A DNA stretch of 64,000 nt from Rhizobium brockwellii (GCF_000769405.2 NZ_CP053440.1:310001-374000); one strand, 5' to 3'; positions 52,632 to 61,834 are shown, counted from the first letter of the stretch. The notes: generated by a model not told the origin, from the sequence alone. Numbers and translations: made by a program.

Positions 52632-53450
52632 ATGATCAGCAGCAAGTTTCTCAAAGCCGCATTCGCATCAAGCTTCCTCCTGGCCGCGGCCGCTAGCACA
52701 GCCTTTGCCGAGGAGGGTGTCCTTCGTATCGGTACCGAAGGCGACGCGCCGAAATTCAGCATGGCCGATCCCAGCGGCAACGTGACTGGTTTCGACGCCG
52801 ATATCGCCAACGGCATTTGCGCCGAGCTCAAGGTGAAATGCAAATTCGTCGTTCAGACGTTCAGCTCGCTCGTTCCCTCCATGGACAGCGACCGCTTCGA
52901 CGTCATTATCTCTGGTCTCAGCATCACAGACGAGCGCGCCAAGAAGATTGATTACTCCATCCCTTATGCCACGACCCCTCAGTATTTTGTGGTGGCAAAG
53001 GACTCTCCTCTGGCTAAGCTGAAGACCCTTGCCGAAGTCGAAAAGGCCTTGGATGGAAAGAGCGTCGGTGTCGTCACCGGTACGACATACGCACAGTTTG
53101 TCCAGAAGAACATTCCTTCTGCCGATTTGAAGACCTACGATGCAACAACGCAGCAGCTTGCGGATCTCGCGAGCGGCCGCATCGACGCAGCCTACGGCGA
53201 CTCGCCGACTTGGATGGACTTCCTTTCAACATCTGACGGCGCGAACTTCACGAAGATCGACGTCAAGGTGATGGCGATGGATGATCCCGACACTCTTGGC
53301 AAAGGCATGGGTGTCGGCATGCGCAAGGGCAATACCGAACTCAAGGCCAAGATCGACGCAGCACTGTGCAAGATGATTAATGACGGTAAGGTCAAGGAAT
53401 CGTCGATGCAATGGTTCCAGGACGATTATACCATCCCTTGCAAGAACTGA
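52632..53450 (+). CDS. Polar amino-acid ABC transporter solute-binding protein
   Basis: 272 residues with a signal peptide ending ...STAFAEE near 27. Mature start VLRIGTEGDAPKFSMADPSGNVTGFDADIANGIC is the SBP_bac_3 opening. FDVIISGLSITDERAKKIDYSIPY near 97 carries the ligand-carboxylate Arg, and GVVTGTTYAQFVQ near 142 is the second lobe. Two Cys in KVKCKFV and a C-terminal TIPCKN may pair. Ligand: a cationic amino acid, opine or related amine by family, not resolvable here. A strong hairpin follows at 53465-53494. Confidence 0.9.
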   Translation: MISSKFLKAAFASSFLLAAAASTAFAEEGVLRIGTEGDAPKFSMADPSGNVTGFDADIANGICAELKVKCKFVVQTFSSLVPSMDSDRFDVIISGLSITDERAKKIDYSIPYATTPQYFVVAKDSPLAKLKTLAEVEKALDGKSVGVVTGTTYAQFVQKNIPSADLKTYDATTQQLADLASGRIDAAYGDSPTWMDFLSTSDGANFTKIDVKVMAMDDPDTLGKGMGVGMRKGNTELKAKIDAALCKMINDGKVKESSMQWFQDDYTIPCKN

Positions 53451-53464
53451 TCCTCCGACAAGAC

Positions 53465-53494
53465 GACCTGCCTCGGCACTCTTCGGGGCAGGTC
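53465..53494 (+). promoter_or_regulatory. Hairpin between binding-protein and permease genes, overlapping the permease ribosome site
   Basis: GACCTGCC (53465-53472) pairs perfectly with GGCAGGTC (53487-53494) and three further pairs extend it to 11. The 3' arm contains the AGG used as ribosome site for the permease ATG at 53501. Folding should protect the upstream mRNA and lower permease translation. Confidence 0.65.
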
Positions 53495-53500
53495 AGTGCG

Positions 53501-54223
53501 ATGGTGTCCATGCTGAATGATTTCTGGGTACTGATGGTGGAGCGCGGCTGGGCGCTGGCTCTGCTGCAGGGTGGTGTTGTCACAATGGCGATCGGCCTGC
53601 TTGGCATGTCCGCGGGTTTCGTCGTGGCAACGCCGCTTGCGGTGCTTCGCTGGAAAAAAGTTGTCGGTGTGTCACACCTAGTCGACGCCTACAGCATCGC
53701 GATCCGCGGTGTTCCTGGTCTGCTGGTAATCTATCTTTTGTTTTTCGGTTCCATCGACTGGATCCGCGCAGTGGCAACGGTGTTTGGTTTTCAGGCAGGC
53801 GCCGAGAACGCCTACCCGTTCATAATAGGTGTATTGGCGATCGCTGCCATTTCCTGCGCTTATTCGATCGAAGTCATCAGAGGCGCGCTCGAGGCTGTGC
53901 CCCGCGGTGTCCTTGAGGCGTCAGAATCGCTGGCGTTGCCACGCAAGGTTATGTTTTTCAAGATTGTCCTGCCGCTCGCCCTGAGACTGGCGCTCGGTGG
54001 CATAAACAATGTCTGGCAAATGACGATCAAGGATACGTCGCTTATTTCCGTTGTCGGGCTGCAGGAGTTGATGCGGACAGCGGCGATTGCTGCAGGGATT
54101 ACCCGTTCTCCCTTGCTGTTTTACTGCATAGCCGCGGTGATGTTCTTTTGCATGACTGCTCTTAGTCAGTCGCTTTTTTCTAAAGTCGAGCGTTCACTCA
54201 ACCGCGGTTTCAGGGGGCGCTGA
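53501..54223 (+). CDS. Polar amino-acid ABC transporter permease 1
   Basis: 240 residues from ATG 53501 (ATG 53510 is also possible); the frame upstream overlaps the binding-protein gene. About five membrane segments. HisMQ-type features: ALLQGGVVTMAIGLLGMSAGF near 16, IAIRGVPGLLVIYLLFFG near 62 and the EAA loop GALEAVPRGVLEASESLALPRKVMFFKIVLP near 128. It forms a heterodimer with the permease encoded 2 bp downstream. Confidence 0.88.
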   Translation: MVSMLNDFWVLMVERGWALALLQGGVVTMAIGLLGMSAGFVVATPLAVLRWKKVVGVSHLVDAYSIAIRGVPGLLVIYLLFFGSIDWIRAVATVFGFQAGAENAYPFIIGVLAIAAISCAYSIEVIRGALEAVPRGVLEASESLALPRKVMFFKIVLPLALRLALGGINNVWQMTIKDTSLISVVGLQELMRTAAIAAGITRSPLLFYCIAAVMFFCMTALSQSLFSKVERSLNRGFRGR

Positions 54224-54225
54224 TT

Positions 54226-54906
54226 ATGGATTTCAGCATCATCAGCTATGCGGTGCCGTTCCTGCTCATTGGGATGAAGACAACGCTACTGATTGCAGTT
54301 TTCGGCGTTGGGCTGGGGTTGCCTTTCGGCGTTCTAGTTGGCCTCGGGCGCGGAGCGAAAAGCAAGGTCCTGCGCCGCGTCTGCGACGTGTACTGCGCGG
54401 TTTTTCGTGGCACTCCGATGCTAGTCCAGATTTTCATTATTTACTACGGCCTGGCACAAGTGAGTTTCATAAGACACAACCCGGTGATCTGGTGGATGAT
54501 CGGTAACGGATTGAACGCCGCGATATTGGCTGTGATCCTCAACACTGGCGCCTACACGGCTGAGATATTTCGCACTGCGTTTCTGTCATTGCCAAAAGGC
54601 CTCATTGAAGCAGCAGAGGCTTGCGGCATGTCACCCTGGTACGTGTTTGCACGGATCAAGTTCCCACTGGCACTGCGCCAGGCACTTCCGTCCTACAGCA
54701 GTGAAGTTGCCATCATCGTCAAGGAGTCGAGCCTCGCATCAACCATCACCGTCCTTGAAATCACCGGTTATGCCAAGCGGCTGATGAGCGAGACCTTCGC
54801 CATCATGGAGATCTTCATCATCACTGCCGCTTTTTACCTCGCCATAAACGTCGTCGCACTGACGTCCCTGAAACTCCTTGAGCGGCGCCTGTCGTTCAAC
54901 CGATAA
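54226..54906 (+). CDS. Polar amino-acid ABC transporter permease 2
   Basis: 226 residues, about five membrane segments. FRGTPMLVQIFIIYYGLAQ near 62 and the EAA loop FLSLPKGLIEAAEACGMSPWYVFARIKFPLALRQALP near 120 are typical of HisM-type permeases, as is KESSLASTITVLEITGYAKR near 165. It lies 2 bp after permease 1 and completes the importer. Confidence 0.9.
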   Translation: MDFSIISYAVPFLLIGMKTTLLIAVFGVGLGLPFGVLVGLGRGAKSKVLRRVCDVYCAVFRGTPMLVQIFIIYYGLAQVSFIRHNPVIWWMIGNGLNAAILAVILNTGAYTAEIFRTAFLSLPKGLIEAAEACGMSPWYVFARIKFPLALRQALPSYSSEVAIIVKESSLASTITVLEITGYAKRLMSETFAIMEIFIITAAFYLAINVVALTSLKLLERRLSFNR

Positions 54907-54929
54907 ACTCGATTTTAGAAAGGCCTATC

Positions 54930-55283
54930 ATGTCCAAGCTCACATTTATCGACCAGAACAACCTTCCGGAGCCTCGTAAAGGTCAGCCACTGCCGGAACG
55001 GCTTCTCGAGGGCGACCCGCGCTTTCTCTCTTGGGACATTGCAAAGACCGAGGACGGTCAGGTCTCATGCGGCCTTTGGGAGGCAACGCCAGGCGCTTAT
55101 CGTTCGATCAAGGGCAAGGTATTCGAATTCTGCTACATCCTGTCCGGCGTATCCGAGCTGAGCGAAGAAGGTGGCGAGACGCGCCGCATTGGCGCCGGCG
55201 ATTCTTTCGTCATGCATCCCGGTTTCGAAGGGGTCTGGAAGGTCATCGAAACCACTCGCAAGATCTGGGTCGAACGCAGCTGA
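54930..55283 (+). CDS. Small cupin protein (DUF861/cupin_3 family)
   Basis: 117 residues, single cupin domain. Core motifs EFCYILSGVSELSEEGGETRRIGAGDSFVMHPGF near 67-100 and WKVIETTRKIWVER at the end. The usual metal ligands are partly replaced (no HxH pair visible), so it may bind a small molecule rather than act as an oxygenase. This family often lies beside FAD amine/amino-acid oxidases in proteobacterial polyamine and amino-acid clusters, as here. Role unknown. Confidence 0.82.
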   Translation: MSKLTFIDQNNLPEPRKGQPLPERLLEGDPRFLSWDIAKTEDGQVSCGLWEATPGAYRSIKGKVFEFCYILSGVSELSEEGGETRRIGAGDSFVMHPGFEGVWKVIETTRKIWVERS

Positions 55284-55311
55284 TCCAAGCTGTACCCCCC
55301 GCAACGTCAAT

Positions 55312-56643
55312 ATGGTACCTCTCATGCCACAAGCCAGCCAGAAATTGGTTCAATCGACACCTTATTGGTGGGATGACTGCGATTTCCCCTCTTTGCCAGT
55401 CCGGCCAGTCAGTCTGGCCTGCGATGTGGCGATTGTGGGGGGCGGGTACACAGGTCTTTCTGCTGCAATCGAGCTTGCGCGGGCCGGCCGGCACGTGCAG
55501 CTCTTTGACCGGCAGCCTCTTGGTAAGGCAGCTTCGAGCCGTAATGGCGGTATGGCCAGCGGCAGTATCAGGCTGAGCCGAAAGGAACTGATCAAACGGT
55601 TCGGAGAGGCGCGTGCCAACGGCATTTTTCTTGAAGGCAAGGCGGCTCGCGAGGATCTATGGCGCTTCATGGAAGAGGAGAAAATCGACTGCGACTTCTT
55701 CCTCTCCGGTCTCTTCGACGGAGCGATGACTTCAGAGGAGGCGGAAGACCTGCGTCGCCATGCGGAGCTCCTTCATCGGATGCTCGAGATCGAGGCCTTT
55801 TCGGTGGAGAATGCTGATGTTCGCAAATATATCGGCACTGACCTATACTGCGGAGGACTGGTTAGAAAAGACATCGGCGGACTGCAGCCGGCAAAGCTAC
55901 TTGCTGGGATGATCAGGATTGCCGCCTCGTCGGATGCCGTGATTCATGAAAACACCGCGGTGCTGGGTTCAACCGACGAAGTTAACGGCGTGCGGATCAA
56001 AACCGAGCGTGGCGAAATCCTTGCTAAGAAGCTTCTGGTCTGCACGGACGGTTACACCGATGGTTTCGACCCATGGCTCCGTCGTCGTCTGGTGCCGGTG
56101 CGCAGCCGCATCATCGCTACCGAGCCGCTCGACAAAGACGTCATGGATCGACTGATGCCGGCGCGCATGATGCACGGGGATATGCGCAAGCTGAGTTACT
56201 ATTACCGCCCTTCGCCGGATGGCTCCCGCATTCTCTTCGGCGGTCGGGACGGCACGACCGAAGGCGATCCGAGTGCTCCCACGGAGCACCTCCAAGCAGA
56301 ACTTGCGCGCCTTTTTCCCGAGTTGGCCGGAGTAGGGCTGACCCATACTTGGTTTGGCTATGTCGCGATGCACCGCGACATGGTCCCTCGAATATTCGCA
56401 ACACGCAATACGGTCTATGCCACGGGGTACTGCGGCTCAGGCGTCGTATGGGCACGCTGGTTAGGAAAGAAGGCCGCATTTAAAGTTCTCGGTGACAAGG
56501 AGCAGGCACGTTGCGCCTTCGATTTCGACCCAGCGCCCAAAGCAATCCCGTTTTACAATGGGCGCCCTTGGTTCATTCCAATTGTCTACTCGATGTACGA
56601 GCGTCACGATAAGAAGACGCTCAAGCATCTAAGGCAGCGGTGA
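55312..56643 (+). CDS. FAD-dependent amino-acid/amine oxidoreductase (DAO family, PuuB-like)
   Basis: 443 residues from ATG 55312 (ATG 55324 is an alternative; neither has a strong ribosome site). The opening TPYWWDDCDFP resembles gamma-glutamylputrescine oxidase-type proteins. FAD motif CDVAIVGGGYTGLSAAIELARAGRHVQLFD near 37-66, then KAASSRNGGMASGSIRLS near 72 and IDCDFFLSGLFDGAM near 120. C-terminal GYCGSGVVWARWLGKKAA completes the fold. It oxidises an amine or N-substituted amino acid to an aldehyde or oxo acid; an opine oxidase is possible because this fold also serves opine catabolism. Confidence 0.85.
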   Translation: MVPLMPQASQKLVQSTPYWWDDCDFPSLPVRPVSLACDVAIVGGGYTGLSAAIELARAGRHVQLFDRQPLGKAASSRNGGMASGSIRLSRKELIKRFGEARANGIFLEGKAAREDLWRFMEEEKIDCDFFLSGLFDGAMTSEEAEDLRRHAELLHRMLEIEAFSVENADVRKYIGTDLYCGGLVRKDIGGLQPAKLLAGMIRIAASSDAVIHENTAVLGSTDEVNGVRIKTERGEILAKKLLVCTDGYTDGFDPWLRRRLVPVRSRIIATEPLDKDVMDRLMPARMMHGDMRKLSYYYRPSPDGSRILFGGRDGTTEGDPSAPTEHLQAELARLFPELAGVGLTHTWFGYVAMHRDMVPRIFATRNTVYATGYCGSGVVWARWLGKKAAFKVLGDKEQARCAFDFDPAPKAIPFYNGRPWFIPIVYSMYERHDKKTLKHLRQR

Positions 56644-56649
56644 GACGAG

Positions 56650-57582
56650 ATGGTCTTCCTGTTCCTCTGTGACGCCGAGCGCGGCGCTGTCTTCGCAAAG
56701 GCATTCGCCGAGCATCTATCTGACGTCCGGTTCTCCATGGAAGCGGCTTCAGTAGCTCCTGACAATGTTCGCTACATCATGACCTGGAAGCCGCCAGAGG
56801 ATCTCGAACGCTACCCCAACCTCGACGCAGTCTTCTGTATCGGTGCTGGCGTCGACCAATTTGCCAATGCCAGCCTGCCATCAAAGGTCAAACTAATCCG
56901 GATGGTCGATGAAAGCATCACACGCATGGTGGTGGAGTATGTGATGATGGCCGTTCTGTGCCTTCATCGCAATCTGCATGTCTACATCGATCAACAGCGC
57001 CGCCATGTCTGGCATGAAGTGATCCCGCAGCCTCAGTCCGCAGATCGCCGAGTGTCTGTGCTGGGCATGGGTGTTCTTGGCGAGGCGGCGCTCTCCAAGC
57101 TGCAAGGATTTGGGTTCAAGCTTTCCGGATGGAGCCGTTCCCAGCGATCTATCGATGGCGTTGCATGCTTCAGTGGCGAGGATGGCCTCCGCGAAATGGT
57201 GGCCAATACCGACATCCTCGTCTGCCTGCTGCCGCTGACGCCGGAGACGACCGGGATTCTCAACAAGGAGCTGTTTGCGCTTCTGCCCTTAGGCGCGAGC
57301 CTTGTACATGCGGGCAGGGGCCGTCAGCTCGACTGCGATGCATTGATGTCGGCTCTCGACAGCGGACATCTCTCAGGTGCGTTCCTTGACGTTGTCGATC
57401 CCGAGCCCCTTAATTCAGATCATCCCCTTTGGGCCCACCCGAAGGTGGTCATCACGCCACACATCGCGGCGATTACTCAGCCCGCGTCAGCGGCAATGAC
57501 CACAATCGAAAACCTGAGGCTGTTGCATGTCGGCCGGAACCCGGTCGGGCTTGTCGACAAAGCGGGTCTCCATCGTCAATGA
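56650..57582 (+). CDS. D-2-hydroxyacid dehydrogenase (glyoxylate/hydroxypyruvate reductase GhrA-like)
   Basis: 310 residues. NAD(P) motif [20 protein letters not shown] near 138, [28 protein letters not shown] near 197, [21 protein letters not shown] near 218 (catalytic Arg/Glu region), and catalytic His in [13 protein letters not shown] near 275. It reduces glyoxylate or 2-oxo acids. It is last gene of the cassette, probably disposing of an oxo acid released by the FAD oxidase or aminotransferase. The IS110 remnant starts 15 bp after its stop. Confidence 0.88.
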   Translation: MVFLFLCDAERGAVFAKAFAEHLSDVRFSMEAASVAPDNVRYIMTWKPPEDLERYPNLDAVFCIGAGVDQFANASLPSKVKLIRMVDESITRMVVEYVMMAVLCLHRNLHVYIDQQRRHVWHEVIPQPQSADRRVSVLGMGVLGEAALSKLQGFGFKLSGWSRSQRSIDGVACFSGEDGLREMVANTDILVCLLPLTPETTGILNKELFALLPLGASLVHAGRGRQLDCDALMSALDSGHLSGAFLDVVDPEPLNSDHPLWAHPKVVITPHIAAITQPASAAMTTIENLRLLHVGRNPVGLVDKAGLHRQ

Positions 57583-57597
57583 ATGGTATCGAAGGAT

Positions 57598-57945
57598 TCA
57601 CTGGAGCGAAGTGCCATCGACCCAGTTGCAGTGCCAGGATGACCGCCAGTTTGCGGGCGACGGCGACCTGTGCCTTCTTCACGCCATTGCGCTTGGCCAG
57701 TCGCAGGCCCCAAGCCTTCAGCGCCAACGCCTTGTTCGATGCAGCACCACACTGGCCGCCTCGAAGAGATAGGTTCGCTGTAGGCGATCGCCCCATCCAG
57801 AGATATGGCCTGTGGCATCCGTCTCGCCCGACTGCTTGCGCCGCGGCGTTGGGACCAGATGGGCGCCCCAACTGATGCGGCGCTTCGGAAACGGGACGGA
57901 TCATCAATGGTATGGCGGAAGGACATCGCCGTCCCCCCGCAACGG
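57598..57945 (-). mobile_element. IS110-family transposase remnant (C-terminal part, frameshifted)
   Basis: Reading the minus strand across frames gives [76 protein letters not shown] and VARKLAVIL, the C-terminal transposase_20 domain of IS110/IS116/IS902 elements. At least two frameshifts interrupt it, including an extra G before the final [11 protein letters not shown]. The N-terminal half is gone. It marks the right border of the 48.2-57.6 kb cassette. Confidence 0.8.
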
Positions 57946-58048
57946 CCACGAGATGTGTCTGCAGAAATCTGGAGCGAGTTCGACGTTTCCGCCGAGTGGA
58001 TCTCCCGGTGCGGGCGGTTAGGCCAGCTTTAGCCTGAGGCGAACGAAT

Positions 58049-58420
58049 TCATCCGTAAGCGCTGTTTTCGTCCCACCTTCCGGATCGGCGTTCGATTGTT
58101 GATGTTATGCCCGAACAGGGCTTCGACATATGACGATTACAGGGTTTACGCCTAGCACCAAGACGGATGAGATGGTGCAGCGGTTTGAGGTTTTCACTGC
58201 AACTCCCGAAGCGCAAAACACCAAACACAAAGCCGAGGATGCCGACGATGATGATCGCGATAAATAACTGATCGACGCCGTACCCGCCACCTTCATGTGC
58301 GAGGTGGTCGAGCTTCTCATGCAGTTCGTATACCAGGGCGAGATGCGACAAGACCACGCCGAAAATCGCCAGTGCTATCGCTTCCATCCGAGCGCGGTGG
58401 TGACGTATGAGATGCAGCAT
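58049..58420 (-). pseudogene. Truncated membrane-protein gene (two-helix N-terminus only)
   Basis: 123-residue frame. Residues 1-65 look real: ARMEAIALAIFGVVLSHLALVYELHEKLD, then GGGYGVDQLFIAIIIVGILGFVFGVL, two membrane helices with a loop as in the N-terminus of some rhizobial sensor kinases or GGDEF proteins. After about residue 68 the composition changes to Cys/Arg/Ser-rich, which looks out of frame, so the signalling domain is probably lost. A small functional membrane protein cannot be ruled out. Confidence 0.45.
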
Positions 58421-58511
58421 GTGAACCTATTTAAAATGCGAGCGTCATGGCGCGTACCGGAGGGTGGCGGCCCATCGCTCAGCGAACCTCCCGATATGAA
58501 GAGATGAGAGC

Positions 58512-58739
58512 TTACCCCCAGCTTTCTTCGTCCGGTATGTTGCTGTTTGCCGTCTCCAACAGACCAGCGGAGTTCGTCGTCACCTTCGCCAGTCGGTCCA
58601 GGATGGCGATCAGCGAATTGGAGACGGCCTGAATCTGCTCGCGGGCAGCCTCCATTCGCTCCTGTGCAAGTAGATCGATCTCGCCCGGCTTCACGACGTC
58701 GCCAGGGTGGGTGATGGGGAATGCGATAACATTGCTCAT
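58512..58739 (-). CDS. 75-residue protein of unknown function in a chemotaxis operon
   Basis: ATG 58739 (MSNVIAFPITHPGDVVKPGE) is preceded by AAGGAGTTTC, a strong site. The chain has a short polar start, then one long amphipathic helix (LLAQERMEAAREQIQAVSNS... to about residue 60) with heptad-like spacing, ending in an acidic EESWG. No signal peptide or membrane segment. It lies 37 bp after cheW in the chemoreceptor operon. A helical partner of the receptor-CheW array is a guess; no family is recognised. Confidence 0.7.
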   Translation of the reverse strand: MSNVIAFPITHPGDVVKPGEIDLLAQERMEAAREQIQAVSNSLIAILDRLAKVTTNSAGLLETANSNIPDEESWG

Positions 58740-58776
58740 TGAAACTCCTTCGGTTTGAAAATGTCCGGCCAAGCCG

Positions 58777-59259
58777 TCAGGCTGCGACGGTCTCGATGTC
58801 TCTTGGTTGGAAAAGGCGGCAGAGGCTGAGGAAGCAGATCATGCCGCTGTCGTGCGTGATGAGGCCTTCCGTGACGCTGCGGTCGAAGGAGGCGGTGATT
58901 TCCGGCACGGGTTGAACCTGAGCGGTGCTGACCGTCAGAATATCCGAAACGCCGTCGACGACTAGGCCGAGCACCATGCCATAAACCTCAGCCATGACGA
59001 TAGCGCTGCGCTCGGTGGCCTCCGTGCTTCTCATGCCAAGTTTGTAAGCCAGATCAATGATCGGGATCACCAAACCCCTGAAATTAATGACACCGATGAC
59101 GTCCGGCGGTGAATGCGGCACCGCAGTCGAGGGAGCCCATCCGCGAATCTCGCGGATGGTGGTCGTTCTGACGCAAAATTCCTGATCACGGAACCGGAGG
59201 GCGATGATTTCGAAGGTTTCGTTACCGGTTCCCGCGCGCAGACGGACGGGGTTGGACAT
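58777..59259 (-). CDS. cheW: CheW-type chemotaxis coupling protein
   Basis: 160 residues from ATG 59259, overlapping the receptor stop (TGATG) with GAGGAG upstream. CheW core: FEIIALRFRDQEFCVRTTTIREIRGW near 20, PHSPPDVIGVINFRGLVIPIIDLAYKLGM near 53, and GLVVDGVSDILTVSTAQVQPVP near 102. It links receptor to CheA kinase. No cheA, cheY or cheR gene is in the window, so it must use a kinase encoded elsewhere. Confidence 0.92.
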   Translation of the reverse strand: MSNPVRLRAGTGNETFEIIALRFRDQEFCVRTTTIREIRGWAPSTAVPHSPPDVIGVINFRGLVIPIIDLAYKLGMRSTEATERSAIVMAEVYGMVLGLVVDGVSDILTVSTAQVQPVPEITASFDRSVTEGLITHDSGMICFLSLCRLFQPRDIETVAA

Positions 59260-60941
59260 CAAAACTCCTCCCATGAACTCTCAGCCACAGCGGCATTGCC
59301 GCTCGTTGCGTAGGCTTTGGCGAGCTTACCGCGGAGTTCGTGGGCGGGGGAACCTTGTGGCCGCGATGGCCCGGTTGTCTGCCGCTGCGGCGCGCGGGAA
59401 GGCGATGCCTTGCTGATATCGAATTCGCTCAGCATCTGGGCGATTCGGCTGACCTCGCGGACGAGTGCATGGCTGGCGGCGGTGGATTGCTCCACCATGG
59501 CGGCATTCTGCTGGGTACCTTGGTCCATGGTGCTGACGGACGTGTTGATCTCCTGAAGCGCTATCGATTGTTCGCGGGCGGCCTCGACAATGGCATTTAT
59601 ATGCCGGTCGATCTCCTTGACCTCATCGACAATGATCGTCAGCGCGTTACCGGTATCTCCGACAAGGGCAACGCCGCTTTTGACCTGCTCTCCGGAATTG
59701 TTGATCAATTCCTTGATTTCCTTTGCCGCCTTGGCGGAACGCTGGGCAAGCTCGCGGACCTCCTGAGCGACGACAGCGAAGCCCTTGCCAGCGTCGCCGG
59801 CGCGCGCGGCTTCAACGCCGGCGTTCAGCGCCAAGAGGTTGGTCTGGAAGGCGATCTCGTCGATTACACCGATGATGTTCGAGATCTCGCGTGATGAGGT
59901 GTCGATGGCGCTCATGGCCGCCACCGCCTGCTGGACGATTTGTCCGGATTTTTCCGCGCCCACCTTGGCCTTGGCGACCAACTGGCCTGCCTCTTCGGCG
60001 CGTCTGCTCGAATCCTTGACGGTGGTGGTGATCTCCTCAAGCGCTGACGCCGTCTCTTCGATCGACGCGGCCTGTTGTTCGGTGCGCTTGGACAGATCTT
60101 CGGCCGCGACACGAATTTCCTCGGCGCCGGCGTGGATCTGCGAGGCCCCAGCATCGATCTGCTGAATGGTTGCGGACAACTGCTCTAGCGCGTTGTTGAA
60201 ATCGTCGCGCAGCCGGTGATACGCCTCCGGCAGGTCGTCATTGATACGATAGCTGACATCCTTGTCGACAATGGCCGACATCGCCTTGCCGAAACAGTCA
60301 CACACCAGCTTCTGCTCGGCTGCGATCGCTTCTGCCTGCGCCTTCTGTTTGGCAACCTCGGCCTCGTCGATATAGACGGAGATGGCAAGATCCATATCGA
60401 GCATCGCAGCCTTGACCAGGCTGGCCAGCGCCTTTCCGAACTCTGCCGGCTTCATCGTCTTCTTCGAGAATATCCCGCCTTTGGGAAAAATCTCTTCGAC
60501 GACGCTGTTAATCAGGTGATCGAGAATGATCGCGTAGCCGCCGATGTACCATTGCGGCTCCAGGCCGATGCGGGCGTGCACCGAACCGATCGTGCGAACC
60601 TTGCTGACGTAGTCCTCATCGAAGTTACCGTCGGAAATATTAACCCAATGGCCCTGCTGTGTCCCCTTGGCTCGTGCGATGTGCTCGTCGGAGGAAAAGA
60701 ACCGTTTGACCTGCGGGCTCTTGCTAAGCTGGGCATAGAATTTGTCGAGACCATGCGGCAGTTCGCGCTCGACCAGTGCTTTCAGCGAGCGGATGCTGGC
60801 TCTGCCTTGCGCGTCGAGCCCCATAAAGTCCAAACGCCGCTCGATGTTCTGATTCTTGGAATGCGCTCCGCTTGAGCTGGGAGACGCGCCGTGGGTGGGG
60901 TGAGCGTAGTTACCAGCATGGGCATGGGAGTGGTTCGACAT
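59259..60941 (-). CDS. Globin-coupled methyl-accepting chemotaxis protein (HemAT-like aerotaxis receptor)
   Basis: 560 residues, no membrane segment, so soluble. Residues 1-30 are His-rich ([17 protein letters not shown]). Residues about 35-195 form a protoglobin-type haem domain; [26 protein letters not shown] holds the probable proximal His. A short linker ([20 protein letters not shown]) leads to the signalling domain with the canonical tip [20 protein letters not shown] and [18 protein letters not shown]. The last five residues are SWEEF, a WxxF pentapeptide of the kind that tethers CheR. It likely senses oxygen or another haem ligand. cheW is coupled downstream. Confidence 0.9.
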   Translation of the reverse strand: MSNHSHAHAGNYAHPTHGASPSSSGAHSKNQNIERRLDFMGLDAQGRASIRSLKALVERELPHGLDKFYAQLSKSPQVKRFFSSDEHIARAKGTQQGHWVNISDGNFDEDYVSKVRTIGSVHARIGLEPQWYIGGYAIILDHLINSVVEEIFPKGGIFSKKTMKPAEFGKALASLVKAAMLDMDLAISVYIDEAEVAKQKAQAEAIAAEQKLVCDCFGKAMSAIVDKDVSYRINDDLPEAYHRLRDDFNNALEQLSATIQQIDAGASQIHAGAEEIRVAAEDLSKRTEQQAASIEETASALEEITTTVKDSSRRAEEAGQLVAKAKVGAEKSGQIVQQAVAAMSAIDTSSREISNIIGVIDEIAFQTNLLALNAGVEAARAGDAGKGFAVVAQEVRELAQRSAKAAKEIKELINNSGEQVKSGVALVGDTGNALTIIVDEVKEIDRHINAIVEAAREQSIALQEINTSVSTMDQGTQQNAAMVEQSTAASHALVREVSRIAQMLSEFDISKASPSRAPQRQTTGPSRPQGSPAHELRGKLAKAYATSGNAAVAESSWEEF

Positions 60942-61570
60942 TGCTACCTCTGTGAGACAAGGATTTCGGAAACAAAGCTGAGGAGAGCCAGGGCAAGCTG
61001 GCCGCGATCAGAGACAGGCCGGCGACGATGCCGACCAGGGAGGTTTTTACGCTTGGACGCGTCATCTAGAATACCTTCAAATATTGCACAGCGAATGTGG
61101 CTGGGTGCGGCGCAGGAACGCGATACGCTTGATCCGCGGTCGCACAGGGGACGCAAGACGCGTTATTTTTTGGGAACCAATCATTTTGCTAGTCCAGCGA
61201 AATCATTTCGCCGGAGCCGCTACAGGTGTATTGCGCGGCTGTCTGATCAAAAAGCGCCATTTCGGGACGGGTTGACTGGATGCGGAAGGGCGATAGCGCT
61301 TTGATAAAATGACAAAGCTGCGGCACTGGTTAACAAGTTCCTGCGCCTAAAAAATGCAAACAGGAATGGTGCGCCTATCGGACGATCCTACGCAAATTGA
61401 CTTAAACTTCACGCCGGGATTTGCAGCACGTGAACAGACGATCGGCCTTCAGGAAGTCAATTCCGCTATCGTCCAGTTGAAGTGCCCCGATGGCCCGGTG
61501 GACTGAGGATGTGCTTGCGGTGGCAAGTCGCCTGAACTGTGACGTCAAGCTCGAACGTCGTCTACTGTGA
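60942..61570. other. Non-coding stretch between the globin receptor and the IS5-type remnant
   Basis: About 630 bp. Near the left end it should contain the receptor promoter, as AT-richer patches (AATACCTTCAAATATTGCAC, CGTTATTTTTTGGGAACCAA) occur. No frame has recognisable protein features, and I see no RNA gene or repeat. It is probably a mix of promoter and insertion-sequence debris. Confidence 0.4.
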
Positions 61571-61834
61571 GGTCGCTATGCAGGCGATGGCGGGTATCAG
61601 GGCCCGACAGTCGAAGAGGCCAGTCCGCGACCGATGGAAATCGTCAAACGCAATCAGGTCGGCTTTCAGGTGCTGCCGAGGCGATGGATCGTCGAGCCGA
61701 CGCTGGAGTGGCTCGGCATAAACTGCGGAATGGCAAAGGATTTCGAGCGCTTCTCAGGCACAAGCCTCGCCTTCATCCAGACCGCTATCATCAAGCTAAT
61801 GACAAGAAGGCTCGCTCGATATCCGCTTTCTTGA
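61571..61834 (+). mobile_element. IS5-family transposase remnant (C-terminal part)
   Basis: A continuous frame reads RYAGDGGYQGPTVEEASPRP, then MEIVKRNQVGFQVLPRRWIV, EPTLEWLGINCGMAKDFERF and IIKLMTRRLARYPLS. That is the DDE C-terminal block of IS5-type transposases, with the Y-(2)-R-(3)-E-like region reading RRWIVEPTLEWL. The N-terminal two-thirds are missing and an in-frame stop lies just upstream (61568). Not functional. Confidence 0.8.
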
